This document shows, one piece after another, positions 1 through 5,152 of a stretch of DNA of 10,111 bases. How positions within the stretch are numbered: the first letter of the stretch is position 1; each line of letters opens with the position of its first letter. Location of the stretch: assembly GCA_021648225.1 (NCBI GenBank), contig JAKITE010000103.1, positions 1 to 10,111 on the forward strand, given 5' to 3'. This DNA comes from Paracoccaceae bacterium (GTDB taxonomy: Bacteria > Pseudomonadota > Alphaproteobacteria > Rhodobacterales > Rhodobacteraceae). Made by a program: the position numbers and the translations under genes. A model generated the notes under the pieces. The model saw only the letters and a program-made list of their open reading frames with translations, was not told the origin of the DNA and searched no databases.

Positions 1-27
1 AGCCATGATTTATATTCCTTTCAATGA

Positions 28-350
28 GTTTAAGGCCAATGCCCGCACCAACGCGGATTGAAACCGACAGCGCAGGGATTGATTCATCGAAGTTTCCGCC
101 GTGTTTAAGGCCAATGCCCGCACCAACGCGGATTGAAACCAGACATGGCCCTGTTGGCGGACTATTCCGCCATGTTTAAGGCCAATGCCCGCACCAACGC
201 GGATTGAAACTCAGGTGTGCCGCCGCGCGCGCCGGTCGTATGCGTTTAAGGCCAATGCCCGCACCAACGCGGATTGAAACGTCCAGAAACATTCTTACAA
301 GGTTCCGGTCAATGTTTAAGGCCAATGCCCGCACCAACGCGGATTGAAAC
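28..350 (+). CRISPR. CRISPR array, five perfect 37-nt repeats (leader-distal end)
   Basis: Five identical 37-nt repeats lie at 28-64, 103-139, 174-210, 244-280 and 314-350. They begin GTTTAAGGCC and end GCGGATTGAAAC. The spacers between them are 38, 34, 33 and 33 nt and unrelated to one another. Bases 1-27 are the end of another spacer, so the array continues to the left. The repeat ends in ATTGAAAC, the usual 8-nt 5' tag of crRNAs made by Cas6, so the array is probably transcribed left to right with its leader outside the window. Inside the repeat, CCGC (repeat positions 16-19) can pair with GCGG (26-29) around a six-base ACCAAC loop, placing the tag directly 3' of the stem, as expected for Cas6 cleavage. 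Spacer lengths and the repeat end fit type III or other Cas6-dependent systems; the subtype is inferred only. Confidence 0.97.
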
Positions 351-357
351 CGGGAAC

Positions 358-379
358 GGTGCGTGGGAAACCACGCACC
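358..379. repeat. REP-like perfect palindrome in the terminal CRISPR unit
   Basis: Nine bases, GGTGCGTGG (358-366), pair perfectly with CCACGCACC (371-379) around a GAAA loop, followed by CTACG. It lies between the last perfect repeat and the degenerate repeat, where the last spacer would be. There is no T-run, so it is not a standard intrinsic terminator. From memory, palindromes of the GTAGGGTGCGTGG...CCACGCACC type are dispersed intergenic repeats in many bacteria. That makes it probably a REP-type element that inserted here rather than an acquired spacer, but no other copy is visible in this window. Confidence 0.6.
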
Positions 380-393
380 CTACGATTTGGTGT

Positions 394-430
394 TCGGGGT
401 AATATCTGCCGAATCAATGCGGATTGATTC
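394..430 (+). repeat. degenerate terminal CRISPR repeat
   Basis: The 3' half of the CRISPR repeat recurs here in decayed form: from 410 to 430 it matches CCG-A-CAA-GCGGATTGA--C with scattered substitutions, while the 5' half is hardly recognisable. It lies 43 nt after the last perfect repeat. The tag is ATTGATTC instead of ATTGAAAC, and one base pair of the CCGC/GCGG stem is lost. Decay of the last repeat is typical of the leader-distal end of an array, which supports left-to-right transcription. Its last base, 430, lies in the stop codon of cas6. Confidence 0.75.
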
Positions 431-1343
431 AGGCTGGATGACGCAGAATATATCGGCCTTTGCCGATGGTTGCCTGTGATCCGGCATGAATATATTGGCC
501 GAGGCTTAAAACCTGAAAAAGCGGTTGTGAAACTACGGGCAAAAGTAACGTGCCCAACCCGCCGGAAATTGGCATTTGGCGGGTTTCGCCCCGTGAAACC
601 GTGCGACGTGTCCAGTCTTTGCGTTTGATGTTGATCCATTCCGGAGGCGGTGACATTGCCTCGATCTCCCTAAACAGATCAGCGTAAATATCGCCCAATG
701 ACCCGCCTTGCCACGGCGCCATGCCAGAAACGCGGCGCATGATGCCCTTTAAAATACTGTGGGGGTTTGCATGGTGAAACGAGCCTTTCTTGGCAGACAC
801 TGGCGAGGTAAAATCCAGTGCAAGCTGCGGCGTGGTTGTTGGAAATGGCAGACCTGTTGATTGGTCAATGCTGCGGTCCAACACTTCAAAACTACGCCGT
901 TTGTTTCCATCCTTGCCATAATCAAGCCCGCGCTGCATTGCCAACACCAATGCAAAGGCCGCCTCTCCGGCCCAATCTGCGGCAAACCCAAACAAGCGCA
1001 ATGTCAATATCATGTCAGGGCCATGCGGTTCTATGGTGAAAACATAAGGTTTGGGAAAATCAATACCTTTGGCCAAAAAGCCGTTGATCTGGAAAAAAAT
1101 CGCAAGGCCTGATGGCGCGGTCCAGTCGCAGGCAACGTCATTTCGGGCGGTAATGGAGCTGCCCTCCAGCAGTATATTCCCCCAGGCACCGCGGATTTTA
1201 CCAATCAGATTGTCATTTTCAACCGACGCGGCCTCATTCGCGATTAACAGCCGGATTTCCGCCATGCGCCAGTTTTTGTATAAGTCCTGAATCGTGAAAG
1301 CGTTGGATTTTGATTGCTCAAGAACAGCTGCGATCAGAGACAT
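429..1343 (-). CDS. cas6: CRISPR pre-crRNA endoribonuclease Cas6 (RAMP superfamily)
   Basis: This 304-residue protein should cut the CRISPR transcript within each repeat to make crRNAs with an 8-nt 5' tag. The C-terminal third carries the Cas6 signature: a basic segment (residues 239-256), a first glycine-rich turn ISGGLG (259-264), then LGQYIHAG (281-288) and the glycine-rich loop TIGKGRY (292-298), with little after it, as usual for the family. The middle part (about 97-150), with FTIEPHGPDMILTLRLFGFA and GLDYGKDGNKRRSFEV, fits the first ferredoxin-like half of Cas6. A catalytic histidine cannot be assigned with confidence. The ATG at 1343 has GAGG upstream at suitable spacing. The gene is 43 nt downstream of cas2, probably in one operon, and is convergent with the array, its stop overlapping the decayed terminal repeat. 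The reading frame is intact, so it may still process the array. Confidence 0.9.
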   Translation of the reverse strand: MSLIAAVLEQSKSNAFTIQDLYKNWRMAEIRLLIANEAASVENDNLIGKIRGAWGNILLEGSSITARNDVACDWTAPSGLAIFFQINGFLAKGIDFPKPYVFTIEPHGPDMILTLRLFGFAADWAGEAAFALVLAMQRGLDYGKDGNKRRSFEVLDRSIDQSTGLPFPTTTPQLALDFTSPVSAKKGSFHHANPHSILKGIMRRVSGMAPWQGGSLGDIYADLFREIEAMSPPPEWINIKRKDWTRRTVSRGETRQMPISGGLGTLLLPVVSQPLFQVLSLGQYIHAGSQATIGKGRYILRHPA

Positions 1344-1386
1344 TGTATGCCTCGGACATGTTTACCTGTTGTGTGGCCTATTTGGG

Positions 1387-1677
1387 TCAAACTATCCAAA
1401 AGCCTTCTTCTGTTTCAAAGGGCACGCCGTCGCCGTAAACAGCGCTTCGTTCTAGCCCGTTTGCGCCAACAGAATATACTCTTAAGCTGTCGCCTTTGCC
1501 TAGCTCTGCTGCAACTCTTTGTGCAATTGATTGAGCGTGGGCTTTTGTCATGCGTGCTTCAAATACGGAATATTGAACACGGGTTGCTGCATTTTCCAAA
1601 AGACTTGCGATGCGTCGCCTATTGCGATTGATGCTCACATCATAGGTAAAAACAGTCAGCATTTCCCCACGCGCCAA
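1387..1677 (-). CDS. cas2: CRISPR-associated protein Cas2
   Basis: Cas2 is the small ferredoxin-fold subunit that bridges Cas1 dimers in the spacer-integration complex. The core from the internal ATG is 91 residues, close to the usual 85-100. It begins MLTVFTYDVS, with the conserved Asp at position 8 after the first strand, then RRRIASLLE, then the signature TRVQYSVFEARM (27-38), and later RVYSVGANG. Two starts are possible. TTG at 1677 has GGAG at 1686-1689 with an 8-nt gap and adds five residues (MARGE). ATG at 1662 matches the family N-terminus but has only GGGG just upstream. The spacing favours TTG, the homology favours ATG. It lies 43 nt upstream of cas6. No cas1 precedes it; an integrase pseudogene ends 117 bases upstream. 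Without a Cas1 partner elsewhere in the genome it could not support adaptation. Confidence 0.93.
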   Translation of the reverse strand: MARGEMLTVFTYDVSINRNRRRIASLLENAATRVQYSVFEARMTKAHAQSIAQRVAAELGKGDSLRVYSVGANGLERSAVYGDGVPFETEEGFWIV

Positions 1678-1794
1678 TATTCTTTCTCCGTGTATGAGCT
1701 TAAATTAAAAAGGCTATTCCATGTTTTCATCCAATTCATTTTGATTACCAGCAAAAGGTTTATGGTGGGTGTTTCCCTAAGTAAGTGAATGAGA

Positions 1795-2225
1795 TCAGCG
1801 AATTTTAGCAGATGGTCCAATTTTTGCAGCCACTCTTTCCGTAGCTTGCCGAAGCGGGTCATCAGCAAGTAGTCTGAAAGGTTTGCGCTCGAAATTACGG
1901 ATCGCCAGAATCTTTTCAAATCGTAAAGCGGCATTTTCGGGTTCTTTCCTGGAAACAAAAATTCTGAGTCTGACTGGATTTTTTACATCCCTGCAATCAG
2001 GGTAACCACGGCACCTGAAAGCGGTAAATCTTCGGTCCTTTGCTGTTTGGTGTGATGCGATGGCTTAATCCATACGTCTCTATCAAGGTTAAATTCTTGC
2101 CATTTAGCGTTTAGAACCTCGCCAATTGTGGAACCTGTTAGCAACTGCAAACGGATTGCATTTGCTGCATTTTGTTGGTTTCAGATACAGGAACCCGGGC
2201 CGAATGGCGGCGGTCTTGAAGGCGT
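1795..2225 (-). pseudogene. decayed tyrosine recombinase (phage-type integrase)
   Basis: Reading the minus strand from 2180, the segment NAIRLQLLTGSTIGEVLNAK followed by WQEFNLDRDVWIKPSHHTKQ and then DLPLSGAVVTLI is a clear catalytic-domain match to tyrosine recombinases (…RLLLLTG.R.GEVL.L.W…PLS…). An in-frame TAA interrupts it at 1985-1983. The same frame then continues as SEFLFPGKNPKMPLYDLKRF through about 1872. A frame change near 1870 joins it to LADDPLRQATERVAAKIG, the usual integrase C-terminus, ending at TGA 1797-1795. The segment that should lie between, holding the HxxR box, the second His/Trp and the nucleophilic Tyr, is missing. A further frameshift around 2170, at an AAAA run, separates the domain from a short upstream piece ending PVSETNK. 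The gene is therefore certainly dead. It is probably debris of a prophage or genomic island, and occupies the place where cas1 would be expected. Confidence 0.88.
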
Positions 2226-2285
2226 ATGTTCAAGCGCATTAGCCTAACTAGGCTTGATTTACACTCAGAAAAATAATACATTAAT

Positions 2286-2317
2286 AAAGTGGTGTTTTAT
2301 TTCGGAAATACCACTTT
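2286..2317. promoter_or_regulatory. inverted repeat upstream of the TM2 gene
   Basis: AAAGTGGT (2286-2293) pairs perfectly with ACCACTTT (2310-2317), and an inner ATTT/AAAT stem closes a CGG loop after a five-base bulge. AT-rich sequence with a T-run (about 2321-2328) follows. It could be an intrinsic terminator, or an operator or leader hairpin for the TM2 gene that starts 30 bases downstream. Nothing in the sequence decides between these. Confidence 0.4.
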
Positions 2318-2347
2318 AGATATTTTTTATTGGTAAAAGTATTTTTT

Positions 2348-2677
2348 ATGGAGCTCTCTACTCAACAACAAATGTTGGTTGAACAACGCCTTACGAATGA
2401 AAAGAAATCTTCTGGCGTCGCATATCTTTTGTGGTTTTTCCTAGGCGGCTTTGCCGCGCATCGGTTTTACCTCGGATATTCGGGAATTGCTGCAGCACAA
2501 CTGGCGCTTATTTGGGGGGGTGTTCTTCTCAGTGCCGTTGTTATTGGCATACCTTTGTTGATCGCAGGCTTTATTTGGGTGTTTATTGATGTCTTTTTGA
2601 TTGGCGGGCTAATTGAGTCCGATACCAATCAGAAACGCGCAAGAATTGCCAACGAAGTTTCACTCATGACAAAGTGA
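2348..2677 (+). CDS. small TM2-domain membrane protein
   Basis: This 109-residue protein has a TM2 domain: a first hydrophobic segment and turn AYLLWFFLGGFAAHRFYLGY (residues 25-44), with the family's G-x-x-x-HRFYLG motif, and a second hydrophobic stretch (about 52-86) ending in the acidic IDVFLIGGLIE motif. A soluble N-terminus (1-23) and a short basic C-terminal tail flank them. TM2 proteins are inner-membrane proteins of unknown molecular role. I chose the ATG at 2348; a TTG 18 bases upstream would add six residues but has no better ribosome site. The upstream region is very AT-rich and the Shine-Dalgarno is poor (GTAAAAG). The gene stands alone between two wrecked mobile elements, suggesting it came in as accessory cargo or is a survivor of the debris field. 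Confidence 0.82.
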   Translation: MELSTQQQMLVEQRLTNEKKSSGVAYLLWFFLGGFAAHRFYLGYSGIAAAQLALIWGGVLLSAVVIGIPLLIAGFIWVFIDVFLIGGLIESDTNQKRARIANEVSLMTK

Positions 2678-2811
2678 TCAACGCTTTTAACTGCGCTGAG
2701 GCAGCGGACGGATCGTTTCGGAGGGCGTCAAGCAGGCGTTTGAAATACGGCACTAGCCGCGCGATGGGAAATCTGGGCCTGTCGCGTTTGCATTTCTGCC
2801 TCTCGGCTTAT
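2678..2811. other. non-coding stretch beside the IS3 remnant
   Basis: No recognisable gene lies between the TM2 stop and the OrfB stop. It should contain the right end of the IS3 element, but I cannot define the terminal repeat. A short minus-strand open frame of about 47 codons, ending inside the TM2 gene, has no recognisable homology and no start signal. Confidence 0.5.
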
Positions 2812-3193
2812 TTAGGCTGCCTTTCTTTCAAATACCAAAGGGCTTTTTCCGCCTAACGACGAATATCGCCGGCGTGGATTGTAAAACCCATTGATATACT
2901 GGAATATTGCGCCCTCGGCTTGAGGTCTGGTTTTGCAGCGATTACGCCAGATCGGCCCTGCCTTGAGCGATTTGAAGAAAGTCTCGACCATGCATTGCCT
3001 GACAGGCGATTTACAACGTAAATCTGCCGGGCGATGGATGTTTCTGAACCCACTTGTTCAGCATTAAAAGCCCAACCCCCGAATTGGATGCAGCCTTCGG
3101 TCTTGTTAGGCCACTGCTGGTTGCGATGTGCATCGCATCACGGCAAAACCTGCCTATGGGTCCTGACCCTAAACCGTTACAGGCCCATTCCAT
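2812..3193 (-). pseudogene. IS3-family insertion sequence remnant (OrfA start fused to OrfB end)
   Basis: On the minus strand, 3193 down to about 3038 encodes GSGPIGRFCRDAMHIATSSG followed by LTRPKAASNSGVGLLMLNKW, the N-terminal helix-turn-helix of IS3-family OrfA. After about 45 unassignable bases the sequence changes frame. It then encodes MVETFFKSLKAGPIWRNRCK (from 2991), QAEGAIFQYINGFYNPRRRY and SSLGGKSPLVFERKAA, stopping at TAA 2814-2812. That is the C-terminus of the OrfB DDE transposase, including its last catalytic Glu (VE-T-FFKSLK). The rest of OrfA and most of OrfB, roughly a kilobase in a full element, is gone, so it cannot transpose. A one-base loss just before MVETFF is also likely, since the family usually reads DNAMVETFF. 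The terminal repeats of the element could not be placed. Confidence 0.88.
3158..3171 (-). repeat. dispersed GGGTCAGGACCC palindrome, copy 1
   Basis: On the plus strand this reads GGGTCCTGACCCTA. Six-base arms GGGTC/GACCC plus a flanking pair surround a two-base centre. It lies within the OrfA start region of the IS3 remnant, where it encodes GSGP. Thirteen consecutive bases are shared with copies at 5168-5183 and 8463-8478, far beyond chance in 10 kb. Confidence 0.75.
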
Positions 3194-3292
3194 TGGGGGT
3201 GCAGGCAAAGATACACGATGGCTTGGAATTGCGCTTGATAAGCCCGGTTTTTTCAACAAGGATGGTATTTCGTTGCAATAGGGGTGAAATAA

Positions 3293-3988
3293 ATGAAGCG
3301 TTCCGAGGTTAATCAAATATTGCAAAAAGCCGACGGGTTTATCCGTTCGTTTGGCTTTAGGCTCCCGCCATTTGCCTATTGGTCGCCAGAAACAATGCAA
3401 GCGCAGCATGGCAAAATTGGCCGTATAATGGATGCGCGGATGGGGTGGGATATTACCGATTATGGCCAGGGTGACTTTGATAATCTTGGCCTGTTTCTGT
3501 TTACGTTGCGAAACGGCACAGCAGATGATTTGAAAAACAATACCGGATTTTGCTATGCTGAAAAAATCATGATTTCGCGTCAGGACCAGATTTCGCCGAT
3601 GCACCGACATGTGTTCAAAACCGAAGACATTATCAATCGTGGCGGCGCAAAGCTGGCGATCCAGATGTATGAATCCGGTCAAGACGGCAATATTGACCGC
3701 AAGGCTGATGTATTTGTGAATACGGACGGTGTGCAGCGCCAACAAAAAGCCGGCGACGTGTTAACCCTTGAACCCGGTGAAAGTGTAACCCTTAACCCCG
3801 GCAACTGGCACAAGTTCTGGGGGGATGGCGGTGATGTTCTGATCGGCGAGGTTTCAGCAGTAAACGATGATCTAAGCGACAATATATTTGAAGACCCGAT
3901 CGGACGGTTCGCCGATATTGTTGAAGATACCGCAGCAAAACATTTGCTGGTATCTGATTATGGCAGCTATTTTCCCAAAAACAAATAA
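3293..3988 (+). CDS. D-lyxose ketol-isomerase (cupin-fold sugar isomerase)
   Basis: This 231-residue protein belongs to the D-lyxose ketol-isomerase family (EC 5.3.1.15), which interconverts D-lyxose with D-xylulose and often D-mannose with D-fructose in the cytoplasm. Family landmarks run along the whole length: FRLPPFAYWSPE (22-33), GWDITDYGQGDFDNLGLFLF (51-70), YAEKIMI (88-94), the metal-site cluster SPMHRHVFKTEDIINRGG (101-118), and NPGNWHKFWG (168-177), then GEVSAVNDD. Candidate metal ligands are H104, H106, E111 and H173, the usual cupin set, so a divalent metal such as Mn2+ is likely. Length is normal for the family. The ATG at 3293 is preceded by AGGGG with good spacing. No other sugar genes are adjacent, and the upstream neighbour is IS debris, so the substrate pathway is not shown by context. 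The substrate assignment within the family is inferred. Confidence 0.88.
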   Translation: MKRSEVNQILQKADGFIRSFGFRLPPFAYWSPETMQAQHGKIGRIMDARMGWDITDYGQGDFDNLGLFLFTLRNGTADDLKNNTGFCYAEKIMISRQDQISPMHRHVFKTEDIINRGGAKLAIQMYESGQDGNIDRKADVFVNTDGVQRQQKAGDVLTLEPGESVTLNPGNWHKFWGDGGDVLIGEVSAVNDDLSDNIFEDPIGRFADIVEDTAAKHLLVSDYGSYFPKNK

Positions 3989-4040
3989 CAGGCCACCAGT
4001 TTTGCAATTAGATTGTATCGCATTTTTATCTTTGTCCTGA

Positions 4041-4070
4041 AGGGCATTAGCAACAAAACTGCCCTAATTT
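4041..4070 (+). terminator. possible weak terminator after the isomerase gene
   Basis: AGGGCA (4041-4046) pairs with TGCCCT (4060-4065) over a 13-base loop, followed by AATTTT. The stem is short and the loop large, so efficiency is doubtful, but it is the first candidate after the isomerase stop. Confidence 0.35.
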
Positions 4071-4071
4071 T

Positions 4072-4095
4072 AATTCACACGCACAAATGTGAATT
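4072..4095. promoter_or_regulatory. 8-bp inverted repeat upstream of the cytochrome gene
   Basis: AATTCACA (4072-4079) and TGTGAATT (4088-4095) form a perfect inverted repeat with an eight-base gap. The half-sites resemble CRP/FNR-like TGTGA boxes but point outwards (TCACA...TGTGA), so a CRP site is not supported. It could be an operator for another dimeric regulator. Confidence 0.3.
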
Positions 4096-4182
4096 TGAAA
4101 GTATGTATAAAATCAAGCATTTGGTAAAAATTTTACTTCAAATTTTCGTGATCTGCGGTTAGGCTATGGCTGTTAAAACAAA

Positions 4183-4209
4183 AGGGCGCGCTAAAGCGCT
4201 CTGTTTTTT
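4183..4209 (+). terminator. terminator-like hairpin just before the cytochrome start (possible attenuator)
   Basis: AGGGCGC (4183-4189) pairs with GCGCTCT (4196-4202), with one G-U pair, around GCTAAA, followed by G and six Ts (4204-4209). The shape is that of an intrinsic terminator. It ends only 23 bases before the cytochrome ATG and just before its ribosome site (GGAGGG, 4221-4226), so no promoter fits between them. Transcripts of the cytochrome gene must therefore pass through it. Confidence 0.65.
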
Positions 4210-4232
4210 AGTATGTGAGTGGAGGGATAATT

Positions 4233-5039
4233 ATGTTCACATTGAATAGTCCATTTTTGAAAATGGGAAAAGCCGGTGCCGCATGTTTAATGGCCGTAAC
4301 GGTTTTAATATCATCACCAGCATCCGCCGATGGCGATTATAAGGTCGAAGCCGAGGGGTTTGTGCATCGTGCGCCGCTGGTTCCTTCGGAACCCTGGACA
4401 TTGGCTGCCGGTGGGCGGATTTATGACAATTGGTGGACAGCGCTTGGTCGTGATGAACCCACTGAAACCAACCCGGCCTATCCAGCAGCTGGCGAACAAG
4501 AAGGCTCGGTTACCTGGCGCTGTAAAGAATGTCATGGCTGGGATTACGCCGGGGTTAACGGTGTTTATGCCACCGGCAGCCGCTTCACCGGTATCACCGG
4601 CATTGGCGATTCCTTTGGTGCGCCTATCGAAAGCATCATGGTGACCTTGCGCAACGCCAATCACCCGTATACGTCGGAAATGATCACCGATGCCGAACTT
4701 GCACGGGTCGCGACCTTTGTCAGCCGTGGCCAGATTGACATGAGCGGCTTTATCGACGCGCGAACCCGAACCTTGACCGGAGGCAATGTTGATCGTGGGC
4801 GCGGTATTTTCCAAACGGTTTGTGCGGCTTGTCACGGGTTTGACGGGCGGATGATCAATTGGGGCGACCCGGGCGAGTTCAACTTTGTTGGCACCGAAGC
4901 ATCGGAATTGCCCGACGAGGTTATGCATAAAATCCTCAACCAGCATCCCGGTGTGCAAATGGTGAATATGAGCGCCTTCCCGATACAATATTCGATTGAT
5001 GTTTTGGCATATGCCGCGACATTGCCCGTATCGGAATAA
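4233..5039 (+). CDS. secreted diheme c-type cytochrome
   Basis: This 268-residue precursor has a Sec signal peptide: basic N-region (K10-K13), hydrophobic core (about 15-27) and SPASA-D cleavage after residue 32, so it acts in the periplasm. Two heme-attachment motifs are visible: CKECH (97-101), in RCKECHGWDYAGVNG, and CAACH (197-201), in VCAACHGFDG. They imply two c-type heme domains. M246, in MVNMSAFP, is a likely axial ligand for the second heme; the ligand for the first is unclear. The role is electron transfer, but the partner enzyme is not encoded nearby. The start is ATG 4233, with GGAGGG six bases upstream; a GTG at 4215 is in frame but has no ribosome site and would spoil the signal peptide. 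It seems monocistronic, with a terminator-like hairpin in its leader and a strong terminator after it. Confidence 0.88.
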   Translation: MFTLNSPFLKMGKAGAACLMAVTVLISSPASADGDYKVEAEGFVHRAPLVPSEPWTLAAGGRIYDNWWTALGRDEPTETNPAYPAAGEQEGSVTWRCKECHGWDYAGVNGVYATGSRFTGITGIGDSFGAPIESIMVTLRNANHPYTSEMITDAELARVATFVSRGQIDMSGFIDARTRTLTGGNVDRGRGIFQTVCAACHGFDGRMINWGDPGEFNFVGTEASELPDEVMHKILNQHPGVQMVNMSAFPIQYSIDVLAYAATLPVSE

Positions 5040-5061
5040 CCTGAAACAAACCAATTGTTCC

Positions 5062-5094
5062 AACGGGCGGCCCTAAAAACCCGCCCGTTTTTAT
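5062..5094 (+). terminator. intrinsic terminator of the cytochrome gene
   Basis: AACGGGCGG (5062-5070) pairs perfectly with CCGCCCGTT (5081-5089) around a ten-base loop, followed at once by a T-rich run. It starts 22 bases after the cytochrome stop. A-rich sequence in the loop gives only weak support for use from the other strand. Confidence 0.85.
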
Positions 5095-5152
5095 TTGGCA
5101 GACAGGAATTTTACAATTTTTTTTGATAAGTTCCATTGATTGAATTTGACAA

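Noticed and set aside
140..173. GGCGG...CCGCC hairpin inside the second complete spacer
   Set aside because: A five-pair stem in a single spacer is expected by chance and probably reflects the protospacer source.
1656..1958. Minus-strand 100-residue open frame upstream of cas2, considered as a cas1 remnant
   Set aside because: Its first part (FPGKNPKMPLYDLKRFW) is integrase and the rest is an out-of-frame reading of the integrase C-terminus; no Cas1 motif is present.
2241..2254. AGCCTAACTAGGCT, a short palindrome near the integrase remnant, considered as an attachment core
   Set aside because: No second copy was found in the window, so an att site cannot be supported.
2664..2807. Minus-strand open stretch of about 47 codons (…ARLVPYFKRLLDALRNDP…) that looks protein-like
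   Set aside because: It has no start signal or recognisable homology, and it overlaps the end of the TM2 gene; probably chance or IS end sequence.
3048..3281. Plus-strand open frame of about 78 codons ending 11 bases before the D-lyxose isomerase start, seeming to be a truncated upstream operon gene
   Set aside because: Most of it is antisense to the OrfA part of the IS3 remnant, which has clear homology on the minus strand; the plus-strand product matches nothing I know.
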